From assembly GCA_918807975.1 (NCBI GenBank), contig OU964918.1, forward strand, positions 20,258,477-20,322,476: a DNA stretch of 64,000 bases, in the 5' to 3' direction. This document shows positions 55,401-64,000 of the stretch, in pieces. The notes beneath the pieces were generated by a model that did not search any database, was not told the origin of the DNA, and worked only from the letters and a program-made list of their open reading frames with translations. Each line of letters begins with the position of its first letter. The first letter of the stretch is position 1. Origin of the DNA: Aplidium turbinatum. Taxonomy: Eukaryota > Chordata > Ascidiacea > Aplousobranchia > Polyclinidae. The position numbers and the translations under genes were made by a program.

Positions 55401-58400
55401 GATTTATTTCACTTTCACAGCTAGTGGGATGGCTGAAAGTTTTTATTTTTGGTGAGTCGTGTCATGTCTGTGTGATGTCTGCTGACACGGAAGATGTTGC
55501 AACTCTTAACTACATCTCCACGTTTTTATCAGTCAGTCTGGAGCGAAGCCGACTTTTTGTTAGATTCAATTTGGAAAAAAACTGCTCGCAACGGTAGGTG
55601 CTTCCAAACAGAGACACATATTTCAAAGCATGTTTCCGCATGACTGGAAAATCATCAGCATTTATGTAGCGTTGATAAAAGTTGAGCAGTGGAATGTTTT
55701 GGTACATCGCTTTCAACGTAGGCTACCCTCACTCTGTGAGCTCTACTATTTCATGTTGGAAGTTACTATAGGAACATCAGTTGCAACCACATTGAAAGGA
55801 GAGGCAAAAATATCTAACTCCATTTCTTTACTCTTTATGTCCAAAAATCTTGCATTAAATGTCTCCATAAGATTGACACATACATAGGCAATGGGTAGCC
55901 TATATTTGGCTGTTGTAGAAAGCTTTTGCTCTTGCAAGGTAGGAAAATGTGCGGTGTTACTGTTTTCAAGTTGTACTTTCCACAGGTAATTTAACTTCAA
56001 ATGATTTCACTTTTGCAAAAGAAAAAAAAAATTTTTTTACGAAATTTTGATGCGGGCCACATAGAACAGTTACGCGGGCCGCATTCGGCCCGCGGGCCGC
56101 AGGTTCCCCACCCCTGCTATAGGCTATGCATGTTTTGAAAGGCAACTTCGTTTACTTGGCAGTTCACAAACAGTGTTGTTCACTAAACATAGTTTTTGAG
56201 CAAGTTTTTTCCACTTTTGGTCTGGTTTAATCAGAAGTTCGAAATCGATTGAGCACTGCAAAAGCTGGCGAGCTTGTACTTATGTACAAACTTCTCAATG
56301 CAAAATAAACTGCAATTTTGTGTCATCTGAACTTTTATTGTTTTGGTATGATACGTCGGTAACATAATTATATTACACAGTTAAACTTTCTTTGCAAAAA
56401 GTCTGGTTGTAGGCTATGCATCAGTTGAGCAAAAAAGCAAAGTAATGTGTGCTCAAACGTAAGAAAAGATTTTAGTGTAGTGAGATGACAGTCTGAGACA
56501 TACCTCAATCTCGATATGCACATTATGATTTAGTATAAAGCAACATATCACACCTACTTAAAAATATGTGCCATAACCTGACGCGACAATTTATCGAAAG
56601 ACAATTTATCGGACGACAGTTCATTGAACGACAGTTTATCGAAAGACAGTTCATCGAACGACAATTCATCGAAACGACAGTTCATTGAAACGACTGTTTA
56701 TCGAAACGACAGTTTATCGAACGACGAAGCACATATGCAATGGAATACTCAGGGGTTAGGGGATAATGGTTAGGGGCTAGGGGTAACTGGTAAGGGTTAG
56801 GTTTTCGATTAACTGTCATTCGATAAATTGTCGTTCGATAAACTGTTGTTCGATTAACTGTCGTTTCGATAAACTGTAGTTCGATTAATTGTCGTTTAAT
56901 AAACTGTCGTTCGATAAACTGTCGTAGTACCGTGCAATAGACACTAGACAGGCTAGCCTACAATATGATAATAAAAATGATTAAACACTTGCAAAGCAAA
57001 GCCTTTCAATCAATCAAGGGGTTAAAAATAATTCTGCTATCTTACTAAAATGATCTCTTCCCCCAAGTAGACTCGACGCTTTTTTATATAAAAAAAATCA
57101 AAAAAATCTGATTTAAATCAAAAAAATCCGATTTAAATCAAAAAAATCCAATTTTTTTGATTTTTTTAAAAAAATCATGATTTTTTCCAACCCTGAATGT
57201 GGTACATGTTCCACCTAGGCCTTGGTTCCACACTCTTTTGTTTTCGGAGACGATCGATTTGGTTCTGATACGCATTCAAACAGCGATATTAAACTTGAAA
57301 TAAATATTTAGTCATAGGCAACTTCTGGTCTACCTGTAACATATGAAGTTGTATCCATTTTCCAATAGACGCATTTGTATTAAAACCTAACCATTTTCAC
57401 TTTATGCGCAACGTGAAAAAAAACTCATAACATACAAAAATTAAGGCATATCATACTGTATGCGCAATTTCGGAATGGCCCGTTTCGGTGAGTCCGATTC
57501 CTTAACGGGGGATTTTTTCATTTTTTTTTAAATTATTGGGTACCGTAGCCTAATTATCATTGCCGTTTTAGGGTTTGGGGTTAGAGGTTAGGAACTCACC
57601 GAATCGGACTCACCTAATCGGACTCACCGAATAGTAGCAGACCCGCGCAATTTTGCTAGACTCTTGGTTTTTCTGAATTCGATGTTGAAAAACTAATTAT
57701 TAAAAGTAGGCTACAGTTTGTACAGTCACGAAGATGGCTGAACAAAAATAATAATATTTGTGAACAAAAATAATTAATTTGGCGTCTAGAATTTGTAAGC
57801 TATTGTCCATATGACTGAGTAACACTTGGTTGGTGCAAACCTCTAGGCAGGGGTTTTTAACCAGGGGTGCGAGACCTGTGCCTAGGCGGTGCGGGGATAC
57901 TGAATTATCAAGGTTTGTTATGATATGATGTAAGAAGCAAAGTTGTTTTAGCAGGTTTCAACAAAAATTTCAAACTGTAGGCGACTATTACTTTTCAGCC
58001 AATCCTAGGAGGGGGTGAGAGAACTGGTTGGTAATTTCAAGATGGTGTCGACAAGGGAAAAGGTCAAGAGCCGCTGCTCTAGGGCTAGGCAATCTACTAA
58101 ACTTGTATTAATAGTCTCGAAGTAGTCATCACAGATTGAACTATTAAAAAAACATTTAATTTTAGTAAGAAATAACCAAATCTCGCGTCATTGATGTATT
58201 GCGGCAATTGGGCCTTTTGTCATTCGTGCCTTGCAGCATTCAGGTCTTACGTCATTCATGTATTGCGGCATTCGTGCCTTGCGACCTAGGGATTGCGTCA
58301 TTTGTGTTAGCGTCATTCGAACCGCGACATAAAGTCGTGGATCCATTAAACTCACTTCGTTTTATTGAATGTAACTTTTTATATTTTGAAAGGATCATGC

Positions 58401-60387
58401 ACTGGTCGTGTGCTGAAATTCAACTTACAGACAAAGAAATTGCAGACCATTGCATCCGGACTTTGCTTTGCAAATGGAGTACAACTTACAACAAATGAGA
58501 AAATGGTGATTGTTCCAGAAACTGGGCGATACCGTATATCATGGATCGATGTGGATACTGGAAAAAGAGTCCATGTTCTGAGTGTTCCTGGTACAATGTC
58601 TCAATTGTTTTATTGTGGCATGTTAATTCATGTTACCCTGGAACGTGAAACTGACATTTAGTTGTTGGCAATTATATATATATATATGTTTAACTCTGCA
58701 GTGTCATGTGCATGTTGGAACAGTGTGACCAGCACTCAGAAAAACGTTGGTGTCACTGAGACCACTTAATGGTGTAAGCAGTAATGTGTAATGCAGTAAT
58801 ACACTTATGCAGTAATGTGCACTCATGATGATTACTGTAATACACCCTGTTATTTTCCAAGCATTACTGCAGACTCTCAATGACTTAGTGTGTAATCTAC
58901 TGAAGATGAATCTTTGTGTAAAGATGATATGTGAACCTTTACAAGACTGGTGTTTGCCTACTGTAGTATGGACCATAAATGCCTGAATTTGTTACAGCCA
59001 TGCCAGACAATGTTAGAAGAACCAAAAGAGGAACATATTGGGTCGGGGCCACAACCAAAATTTCACCAATGGTCAGAATATTGTACCAGTTTCCAATGCT
59101 TCGACAAATCATTGCTGGATTACTGCCGCATTCGTTGCTCATAAGGTACACTTTGCCAATAGGATTACCGTATTGATTAGGCTACCATTCAGGGCTGTAG
59201 AGTCGGGCGAATAATATATGGCTGCTGCTCCTGCTTCACTGTTGCCGGATTTGAACTTTCTCATTTTTTAAAATTTAATTTCACTTAAGCTGTGATTACA
59301 ATTGAAATGGCGACTTTCAAAAAAACTGACAAGAACAAAAACTTACATTTTCCGGAGAAATTTTGAAGCGATGTAGACAACAACAAACACTTTTTTTAAA
59401 AACGATTGCAAACAAAAATTTTATTCATCGTTTTGTATCAAGTAAGTCGGAGTCGGCCTTTTTGACGACTCCCGATCACCCCAAAATCTTTCCGACGCCA
59501 CAGCCCTGTTACTATCCGTAAAAGGACGATTATGACTTTCATCTGTAACAATAGAACTTCCAACTTTTCATCACTAAGAAACAAGAATTTCTATCAGGCG
59601 ATCGCTTGTTGAAACACTTCCAACAATGCAAAGATATACTGTAAAAAATTGCAATTGCAATGATATATTATACATACAGCCCCCAAAATTCGTCTACCCG
59701 GCCCCCAAAACTGTGTAAAAAAATGTGATATATATAGTATACACTGAATAAAAACCTTATCCAAAGTGATGCTTCAAGAGGTGTTAAAGTATTTGATTTG
59801 CCATTTTCTTTCCATGTTTTCTACTAACACTTTGTGAAAATAGCAATTTTTGAAATATTGAGTATCTGTAACTTTGGGAGTTTGGGTTAATAATGAGTCT
59901 TTATTCCACTACCAATTTTTCTGCAACGATCGAACATGTAAATTGTTGCTCACAGCTGAAAAAATCACACCCACTCTGTTGAGTGTTGAATCACGACCAC
60001 TGGTTGCAGACTGTTGAGCAAAATGGTTACAAGGCCCGAGAGCGTCTTTTCTCACAGTCACCTGGCCCTTTTTCAAAAAATATTGGCGACCTCTGCTTTA
60101 AGGCAGTGAATCCAATAGACTAAGTTACCTTAACAGTCCTCTTCATCATTCTCGGGATCTTCAGAAGGTTCTGATTCAAATAAAATCATGCTTTTTGCAG
60201 AATACCAGATAGAAGACATAGCATGATATTTGAAGTGGATGATTCTGGAAACATATTGAACACACTGCACGACCCAAACGGTGATTTAACCAGTGGAATT
60301 TCACAAGCCACCGATTTAAGCGATGGCCGCATTGCCTTGGGGACATATTCTGGCCCTCACCTGGCACTGGCAGACAGAGAAAAATAG
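49472..60387 (+). CDS. APMAP: APMAP-like strictosidine-synthase-fold membrane protein, six exons
   Basis: Exons 49472-49728, 50400-50599, 51499-51726, 58393-58590, 58998-59145, 60201-60387, all with GT-AG borders and matching phases, give 405 residues (human APMAP 416). The N-terminus MDNREGLHQRKRQSK resembles human MSEADGLRQRRPLR, followed by one membrane segment (residues about 35-54), so a type II membrane protein. The six-bladed propeller domain then follows: NLYTGLLDGRVVKIYRS, DMDALNGRPLG, KLYVMDAYYGFYFVDLETK, FPDDLDITSDEKFVYFSDAS, SCTGRVLKFNLQTKKLQTIA, LCFANGVQLTTNEKMVIVPE, MPDNVRRTKRGTYWVGATT, IFEVDDSGNILNTLHDPNGD. APMAP is known as an adipocyte and neuronal membrane protein reported to have arylesterase activity. 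Intron 3 (51727-58392) is packed with transposons. No single-copy promoter element was identified; the start is the only ATG giving the membrane anchor. Confidence 0.93.
49801..50095 (-). repeat. SINE family 1, old diverged copy in APMAP-like intron 1
   Basis: The order of family 1 words is preserved but heavily mutated: GAATCTTTATTCTCATACTGA, ACTTGTAGCGGCTTTAAACC, GAATTATTCCATCTA, TGTGTTGCTCAAGAGCTAAA. It shows the family was active long ago as well as more recently. Confidence 0.75.
50600..51498. other. APMAP-like intron 2
   Basis: No exon or recognisable transposon; ordinary A/T-rich intron sequence with splice sites GGTATGC and TTTATGCAG. Confidence 0.5.
51862..52130 (+). repeat. tRNA-derived SINE (family 4) with snapback 5' end
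   Basis: The head GCATAGCCGAGTGGTGAGAG has A box TAGCCGAGTGG and B box GGTTCGACACC. The body contains TGTCTTTGGCAAGACACTTA, a conserved core word known from several animal SINE families. The 17 bases before the head (51862-51878) are the exact reverse complement of head bases, giving a 17-bp inverted repeat around a 4-base loop. The 3' end is uncertain. Confidence 0.75.
52601..53971 (+). mobile_element. Element with CAGTCTTCGAAATTAGC ends and BED-like finger frame
   Basis: Inverted ends CAGTCTTCGAAATTAGC / GCTAATTTCGAAGACTGAAG, with subterminal CCTCGGCAA-type words inverted at both sides. It contains the + strand frame 53273-53542. No clear target duplication. Includes a C-run at about 53682-53692. 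Confidence 0.65.
53273..53542 (+). CDS. BED-like zinc-finger peptide of hAT transposase type
   Basis: A complete 89-residue frame (MVKEDTVKKWNLPAIGYETE...). The motif FCKICKEFY, about 45 residues on HMTSRVHERAV, fits the C2H2 BED-like finger at the N-terminus of ZNF862/KIAA1586-type hAT proteins. It stops right after the finger, so it is either a truncated transposase or a finger-only product. It lies in the sense direction of the host intron. Confidence 0.55.
   Translation: MVKEDTVKKWNLPAIGYETEGTEGKVSVVFCKICKEFYDGNNSKLEKLRSPIKKVVQNWINGTSAVKKSNASDHMTSRVHERAVLRLQA
53972..55086. other. Unclassified interior of the six-kb element
   Basis: Contains a GC-rich palindromic patch CGGCCATCGCGGCCATGGCCG near 54120-54143 and partially similar GCCGCC words near 54850-54950. 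These may be the ends of a decayed element. No protein recognised. Confidence 0.35.
55285..56116 (-). mobile_element. hAT transposon remnant (GTF2IRD2-like), nested
   Basis: Ends CAGGGGTGGGGAACC / GGTTCCCCACCCCTG, with the exact 8-bp duplication CTATAGGC at 55277-55284 and 56117-56124. The minus-strand frame 55510-55716 reads LFGSTYRCEQFFSKLNLTKS and SRLRSRLTDKNVEM, the C-terminal dimerisation region of GTF2IRD2-type hAT transposases. The N-terminal and catalytic parts are mostly deleted. Confidence 0.9.
56585..56935. repeat. Phrase-type MITE (CGACAGTTTATCGAA units) with telomere-like core
   Basis: About eight units of CGACAGTTTATCGAA on the left and the inverted CGATAAACTGTCGTT units on the right. 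They flank a core rich in GGGTTAGG and GGTTAGGGGC (about 56750-56800). Nested in the 55087 hAT. Confidence 0.85.
57477..57640. repeat. MITE with phrase-like terminal repeats, copy 2
   Basis: Inverted copy of 135-288: GAATCGGACTCACC units, ACGGGGGATTTTTT, and a core TTAGGGTTTGGGGTTAGAGG. Similarity runs over the whole element. Confidence 0.85.
57848..58076. mobile_element. hAT MITE
   Basis: Ends CAGGGGTTTTTAACCAGGGG / GGTCAAGAGCCGCTG, with the 7-bp repeat CTCTAGG at 57841-57847 and 58077-58083. No coding capacity. Confidence 0.8.
59190..59508. mobile_element. hAT MITE in APMAP-like intron 5
   Basis: Ends CAGGGCTGTAGAGTCGG / CCGACGCCACAGCCCTG. The flanks are only partly alike, so the target duplication has decayed or is missing. 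Confidence 0.75.
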
Positions 60388-60475
60388 TTTTGTTACTTCA
60401 TTTAGGCAAGAAGTATTTTTGGAAAGAAATGTAATGTTATGAAAATCTTGTTGTATATATATAATGCGTGCGCGG

Positions 60476-60575
60476 ACATTTTGCTGAAAGACAGTTTGCC
60501 GAAAGACATTTTGCCGAATGGACTAATTGCCGAAAGGACTAATTGCCGAATGGACAAATTGCCGAAACAATTTGG
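60476..60575. repeat. Phrase-type repeat (GCCGAAAGGACAATTT units)
   Basis: Five imperfect units of about 17 bp with the pattern TTTGCCGAAAGGACA follow the APMAP-like stop codon. Resembles one arm of a phrase-type MITE; no inverted partner nearby. Confidence 0.75.
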
Positions 60576-60577
60576 AA

Positions 60578-60822
60578 AAAATTACTTTGAAGTGACACAA
60601 ATTCTCGTTACTGTGCAATCCCTGCTGTGCAAGCAGTGCCTTTGAAATAGAATTACTTTGCTACTATGTGTTTGCCTAAAAGTTACTTTTAAGCGACACC
60701 AAGTCTCGTTACTATGCAAGCAGTGCCTTTGAAATAGAATTACTTTGCTGCTATTGTTTGCCTAAAAATTACTTTGAAGCGACACCAAGTCTCGTTACTA
60801 TGTAAGCAGTGCCTTTGAACTG
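60578..60822. repeat. Threefold tandem repeat, about 90-100 bp unit
   Basis: Units begin AATTACTTTGAAGTGACAC, AGTTACTTTTAAGCGACACC and AATTACTTTGAAGCGACACC, and each contains CTCGTTACTRTGCAA and GCAGTGCCTTTGAA. Possibly in the 3' flank or UTR of the APMAP-like gene. Confidence 0.85.
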
Positions 60823-61396
60823 CTTTCGACCAACGAGTCTCCATCACACACCCCACGATACGTCGACTGACAGAAAAGTTCGATTCATACCGACAACCAG
60901 TCTGTGTCACATTTCGCTGTTACTGTATAATGTTAACTTTTGAAAGCAAAAATGTCTTTTCGCGATGTTGCAACTGCTTATATTTTGTATTACTTTTCCA
61001 ACTATGTCCATTTCTTATCAAGCTTGTCAACTTTGCTCTGCATTGAGCAATGCGCAAGTAGGCTACGAGGTGCAAACTATGGAATGCTTTTCTATTGGAA
61101 ACCTTGTTGTAACGTCTGAAAGCTTAAACAACAGCATACCCCAGGTCAAGCAGTAGTCGATTGCAAACAAAAAACTCTTTTTTTTCTCGCAAAAATTAAA
61201 AATATACACTGGATTTTCAGTCGTCTCGCAATCCTTCGAAAAACGGCTTTCGACCCCCAGGTTTAAAATCTCTGTGCTACACGGTTCATCTTAGTGAAAC
61301 ATAATGTTCCATTTCATTAAAAAAAAAAAAAAATGTTCCATTGCACCTGCTCATTATTTTTTACCATGGTATTGTTACCACACACATGACCTTTGG
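60823..61396. other. Gene-free stretch
   Basis: No gene recognised. A hAT-like end CCCCCAGGTTTAAAATCTCTG near 61254-61274 has no visible partner. Confidence 0.4.
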
Positions 61397-62039
61397 AGTT
61401 ACCGCTAGCTATGTCACATTTTATGAGCTATTTCTAAAAGGCCTATTTTTGTTTCCTTGATCTTTTCAAAAGTAAATAACTACAGTCTGTGTTTGTTGAG
61501 GTTACCAACAGTCCGGAAAACTTGTTGCAGTTTTTTTGGCTTGATAATACTACAAACAAAAATGGTTAAACTTCACGCACAACTACCACCAATAGAGCAC
61601 TGCATGCAGCTGGAGCTCCGCAAACTCAAACAAACTTCAATGCTATAATGCAAACCAGTCAATCTACACTACATGATTTAACGGAAATTTGGAAAATATT
61701 TGGACGTAAATTTCAATATTATTACCGAAGATCTTAGAATGTACTGTTGTATCCTAAAACTAGGGCTAAAGTTGGATTTGAAAAAAATGCCGATTATCTC
61801 CCTACTGTAAGTGCAGAGTGCAGATTCACTAAAAAATGATGTGCGATATAATTTTTCAAACTGATGTCGTATAATCAAATTTGAATGATATAGAACAAAA
61901 CTAAAACAACTGCAACAAGTTTCCTGTTCTGTTAGTAACCTCAATAAACACTACGGTTCTTTACTTTTGAAATGATCAAGAAACCAAAAGCAGGCCTTTT
62001 AGAAATAACTCACAAAATGTGACATTACTAGCCGTAACT
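61397..62039. mobile_element. MITE with about 150-bp inverted repeats
   Basis: Arms share GTCACATTTT, TATTTCTAAAAGGCCT, TTTTCAAAAGTAAA, GAGGTTAC and AACTTGTTGCAGTT in mirrored order. Ends GTTACCGCTAG / CTAGCCGTAAC. No target duplication identified and no coding capacity. Confidence 0.85.
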
Positions 62040-62857
62040 GAAAAGGCCATGCCACACATAATAAGTGATAGCCATGAAGTGCGAAAAGTGATGAATTAAC
62101 ACTGCCATTATATTGTTATACAAACATTCGAGGTTGCTGTAAAAAATTATAATCAAAAATATATTGCTTTGAGTCGATAGAAACTTCATTGATTGTGATC
62201 TCCCTTTAATGTTGAAATACCGGTTTTGAATTAGTGCAACTTAAGGGATTATAGTTGTGTGCAATGTACATTCGCAATATAGCAACACCATATCGATGTG
62301 AAGAGACATTGTAATTTTTTTGTACTATACTGTAACATATTCTTCACACATGCATTTCACATCGCCTACAGCTGCAGTAATATTTTAATGTACCGGATAT
62401 TTTTAATATTTTTCTCATATTTATTGAAACATAAATTATGTTACCGCGCTATAACTAATCTAAAATGAAAAGCGAAAGCCTGTTAATTCATGTCACCAAT
62501 CGAACGCCTCTTTTCCGTTGTCTTCATAAATCATGTTTATTATGGCTACCAATTATCGTTGTGTTTTTTTGTTGAAGATCAAATTCTTGTCACGATGATT
62601 TATAACTTATAGCGAGGGAAAATTTTGCATTTTTTTACAGTTTTAAGCACTTTTAGCTTTCGAAATATTCAAAACCTGCAAGTAGGATGTCAGCATTTTT
62701 TTTTTTCAGAAATGCAAAGCGACTTTTAAAAAAATATCTAACTGCATTTTTTCAAGTTTTGTGCCAAAAAAAATGCTGAAAAAAACATGAAATTTATTTA
62801 CTTCAAAGTACGCTGTGTGTTCGGAATGTCGACTTAAATCAAACAGTGACTCATCGC
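62040..62857. other. Gene-free stretch
   Basis: A/T-rich sequence with no recognisable gene or repeat. Confidence 0.45.
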
Positions 62858-63100
62858 CACCTAAGGTATACGTCTTGATTTGTCACATTCTGCAGAATTT
62901 TCGACATTTTGCCAACTTTTGGTAACTGTCTAAATGAATTTTTTTTAATTTTATTTTAACGTCTTTAGGCTACTGACTTTTCCAGGTAACACAATGGGTT
63001 CTGACCGTGGCGGTTCTAACACCATCAGACGTTGAAAAACAAAGACAATTTGATTTCGAAAATTTCAGTTAGACTTTTAATCGCTTTTTAACAGTTTTGA
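62858..63100. repeat. Partial copy of the 31832-32523 element
   Basis: Aligns with the left half of that element: GCCACCTAAGGTATACG, TTGATTTGTCACATT, ACACAATGGGTT, GTTGAAAAACAAAGACAATT. Truncated on the right where the LINE tail begins, so the LINE probably inserted there. Confidence 0.75.
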
Positions 63101-64000
63101 TTGATTGATTGATTGATTGACATTTTATTTGTTGCGAGTATAAACACACATATTCAACAAAATCGGATAAAACAAACGATAACGTAAAATGTGTTATGTG
63201 TGGATACTGCAACGGGTGGCTGCGAAGTGACCTGGAAGGTCTTCTAGTCGAGCAGCCACCCTCAACAAAAGAAAAAGTAACAAATTAAACATCAATGAAG
63301 CGAGGCAAAAGAATCTAAAACATAAATTTACGGTATAATTGCTTGAATGAACACAAAATACATCATGTAATATAAGTTCTACATAGTCCTGAAGATCATC
63401 ATTGGTAAAATGATAGTAGTAAACTTTTATAAATTTTTTTAAATGAATTAGGTGATTTTTTTCTTATTTCCAATGGGATTGAATTCCAAATTTCCACTCC
63501 TGTATACTTGAAACTACGTTGAAGTATTGAAGATGAATATTGAGGAACATAAAAATTATCCTTGTCAATTGCATTTCTGGTATTGCGAGAATGTACATTT
63601 TTTGCTTTTTTAAAATAATTAGAAAAAGTACATGGTAGTGAATTGTTTTCATATTTGTGCATTAATTTTGAAGTTTCGAGTTTGAACAAATCTTTTATTT
63701 TAAGAACATTTAGTTGTTTAAAATATGGAGTCACGTGATCGGACCATCGACCTCCCGCGACTATTTTTATTGCTTTGTTTTGGAATGTTTGGAGTTTGTC
63801 GACATGCGTCTTAAAAGTGGAACCCCATATTGATATTGCATATTGTATATGAGGATGCACAAGCGAGTGATATAATTGAAGTCTTGTTTTCGGAGGAATG
63901 AAAGATTTCAATTTATACAAGATGCCGACGGACCGAGCAAGTTTCAATTTTATATCATCAATGTGGGGTTTAAATGAAAGTTGATTGTCAATAGTTATTC
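63101..64000 (-). mobile_element. LINE 3' end, cut by the window edge
   Basis: The minus-strand frame 63399-63947 reads KLARSVGILYKLKSFIPPKT, LYHSLVHPHIQYAISIWGST, LQTFQNKAIKIVAGG and FKYTGVEIWNSIPLEIRK. This is the C-terminal end of a CR1/L2/Jockey-type LINE reverse transcriptase protein. A 3' UTR follows (63121-63398) with a (TCAA)n tail at 63101-63121. The open frame suggests a fairly recent copy. The RT catalytic core lies beyond base 64000. Confidence 0.85.

Larger units (their letters stand above)
55087..57195. mobile_element. hAT element with ATTTAAATCA subterminal repeats
   Basis: Ends CAGGGTTGGCTGATTTAAAT / TTTTTTCCAACCCTG, with long runs of GATTTAAATC and AAAAAATC on both sides, a recognisable hAT style. 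AATGT stands on both sides as an imperfect target duplication. No own transposase; contains 55285-56116 and 56585-56935. Confidence 0.8.
52285..58323. mobile_element. Six-kb inverted-repeat element with phrase-type ends in APMAP-like intron 3
   Basis: Left arm 52285-52395 and right arm 58160-58323 are inverted relatives built of units like ACGAATGACGCAAGGC. Outer ends GGTTCGAATGACGC / GCGTCATTCGAACC; inner ends CGCGAGACTTAGTTATT / AATAACCAAATCTCGCG. The interior holds at least four later elements. No target duplication was found, so two separate inverted copies remain possible. Confidence 0.6.

Noticed and set aside
52285-58323. Six-kb element as a self-synthesising (Polinton-type) transposon
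   Set aside because: No polymerase, integrase or capsid-like frames; the interior is mostly later hAT-type insertions.
1-64000. CRISPR arrays, bacterial operons or integrated bacterial DNA
   Set aside because: No regular spaced repeats, no Shine-Dalgarno-led operons; genes have introns and eukaryotic transposons throughout.

Overview
The window looks like AT-rich nuclear DNA of a marine animal, probably an invertebrate deuterostome such as an ascidian. That placement is a guess from the gene structure and the mix of BEL/Pao, Mag-like gypsy, several LINE types, tRNA-derived SINEs and very many hAT transposons; no sequence fixes the species. Only two host genes are visible, both on the + strand with GT-AG introns: the last three exons of an MGAT4-like N-acetylglucosaminyltransferase (538-5904) and a complete six-exon APMAP-like strictosidine-synthase-fold gene (49472-60387, about 405 residues). 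Almost everything else is transposable elements, many nested and bounded by readable target-site duplications (TSDs).

Region by region. 1-5904: MGAT4-like 3' end, with a hAT element in one intron that itself carries a poly(A)-tailed U6 snRNA retropseudogene. 5905-8836: hAT fossils, then the first half of a LINE 3' fragment. 8837-22977: a BEL/Pao element that cut this LINE; a gypsy element (12886-21191, minus strand) sits inside it, and three hAT copies sit inside the gypsy. 23404-24731: a SINE split by a small inverted-repeat element, and an RTE-like LINE fragment. 24732-30297: a young LTR element with almost identical LTRs and a single long open frame. That frame joins a retroelement Gag to a block of CNBP-type CCHC zinc knuckles and has no reverse transcriptase. 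A LINE (24766-26505) is inserted in one of its LTRs.

30942-34081: a hAT containing a LINE, which contains an inverted-repeat element, which contains a SINE. 34852-46322: two direct copies of a large hAT-like element, each filled with different later insertions. One of these insertions is a hairpin with hammerhead-like motifs, and another is a three-level stack of DNA transposons. 46997-49352: another DNA transposon with two SINEs at one target site, and a hAT remnant. 49472-60387: the APMAP-like gene, whose third intron (about 6.7 kb) is almost entirely transposons. 60476-64000: inverted-repeat elements, a tandem repeat and a LINE 3' end cut by the window edge.

The host genes show no functional link to each other. 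The most notable object is the Gag plus CNBP-knuckle element. Second is a set of miniature elements whose terminal inverted repeats are built from short repeated 'phrases', some with telomere-like cores. All element calls rest on reading the sequence by eye; no database search was possible.
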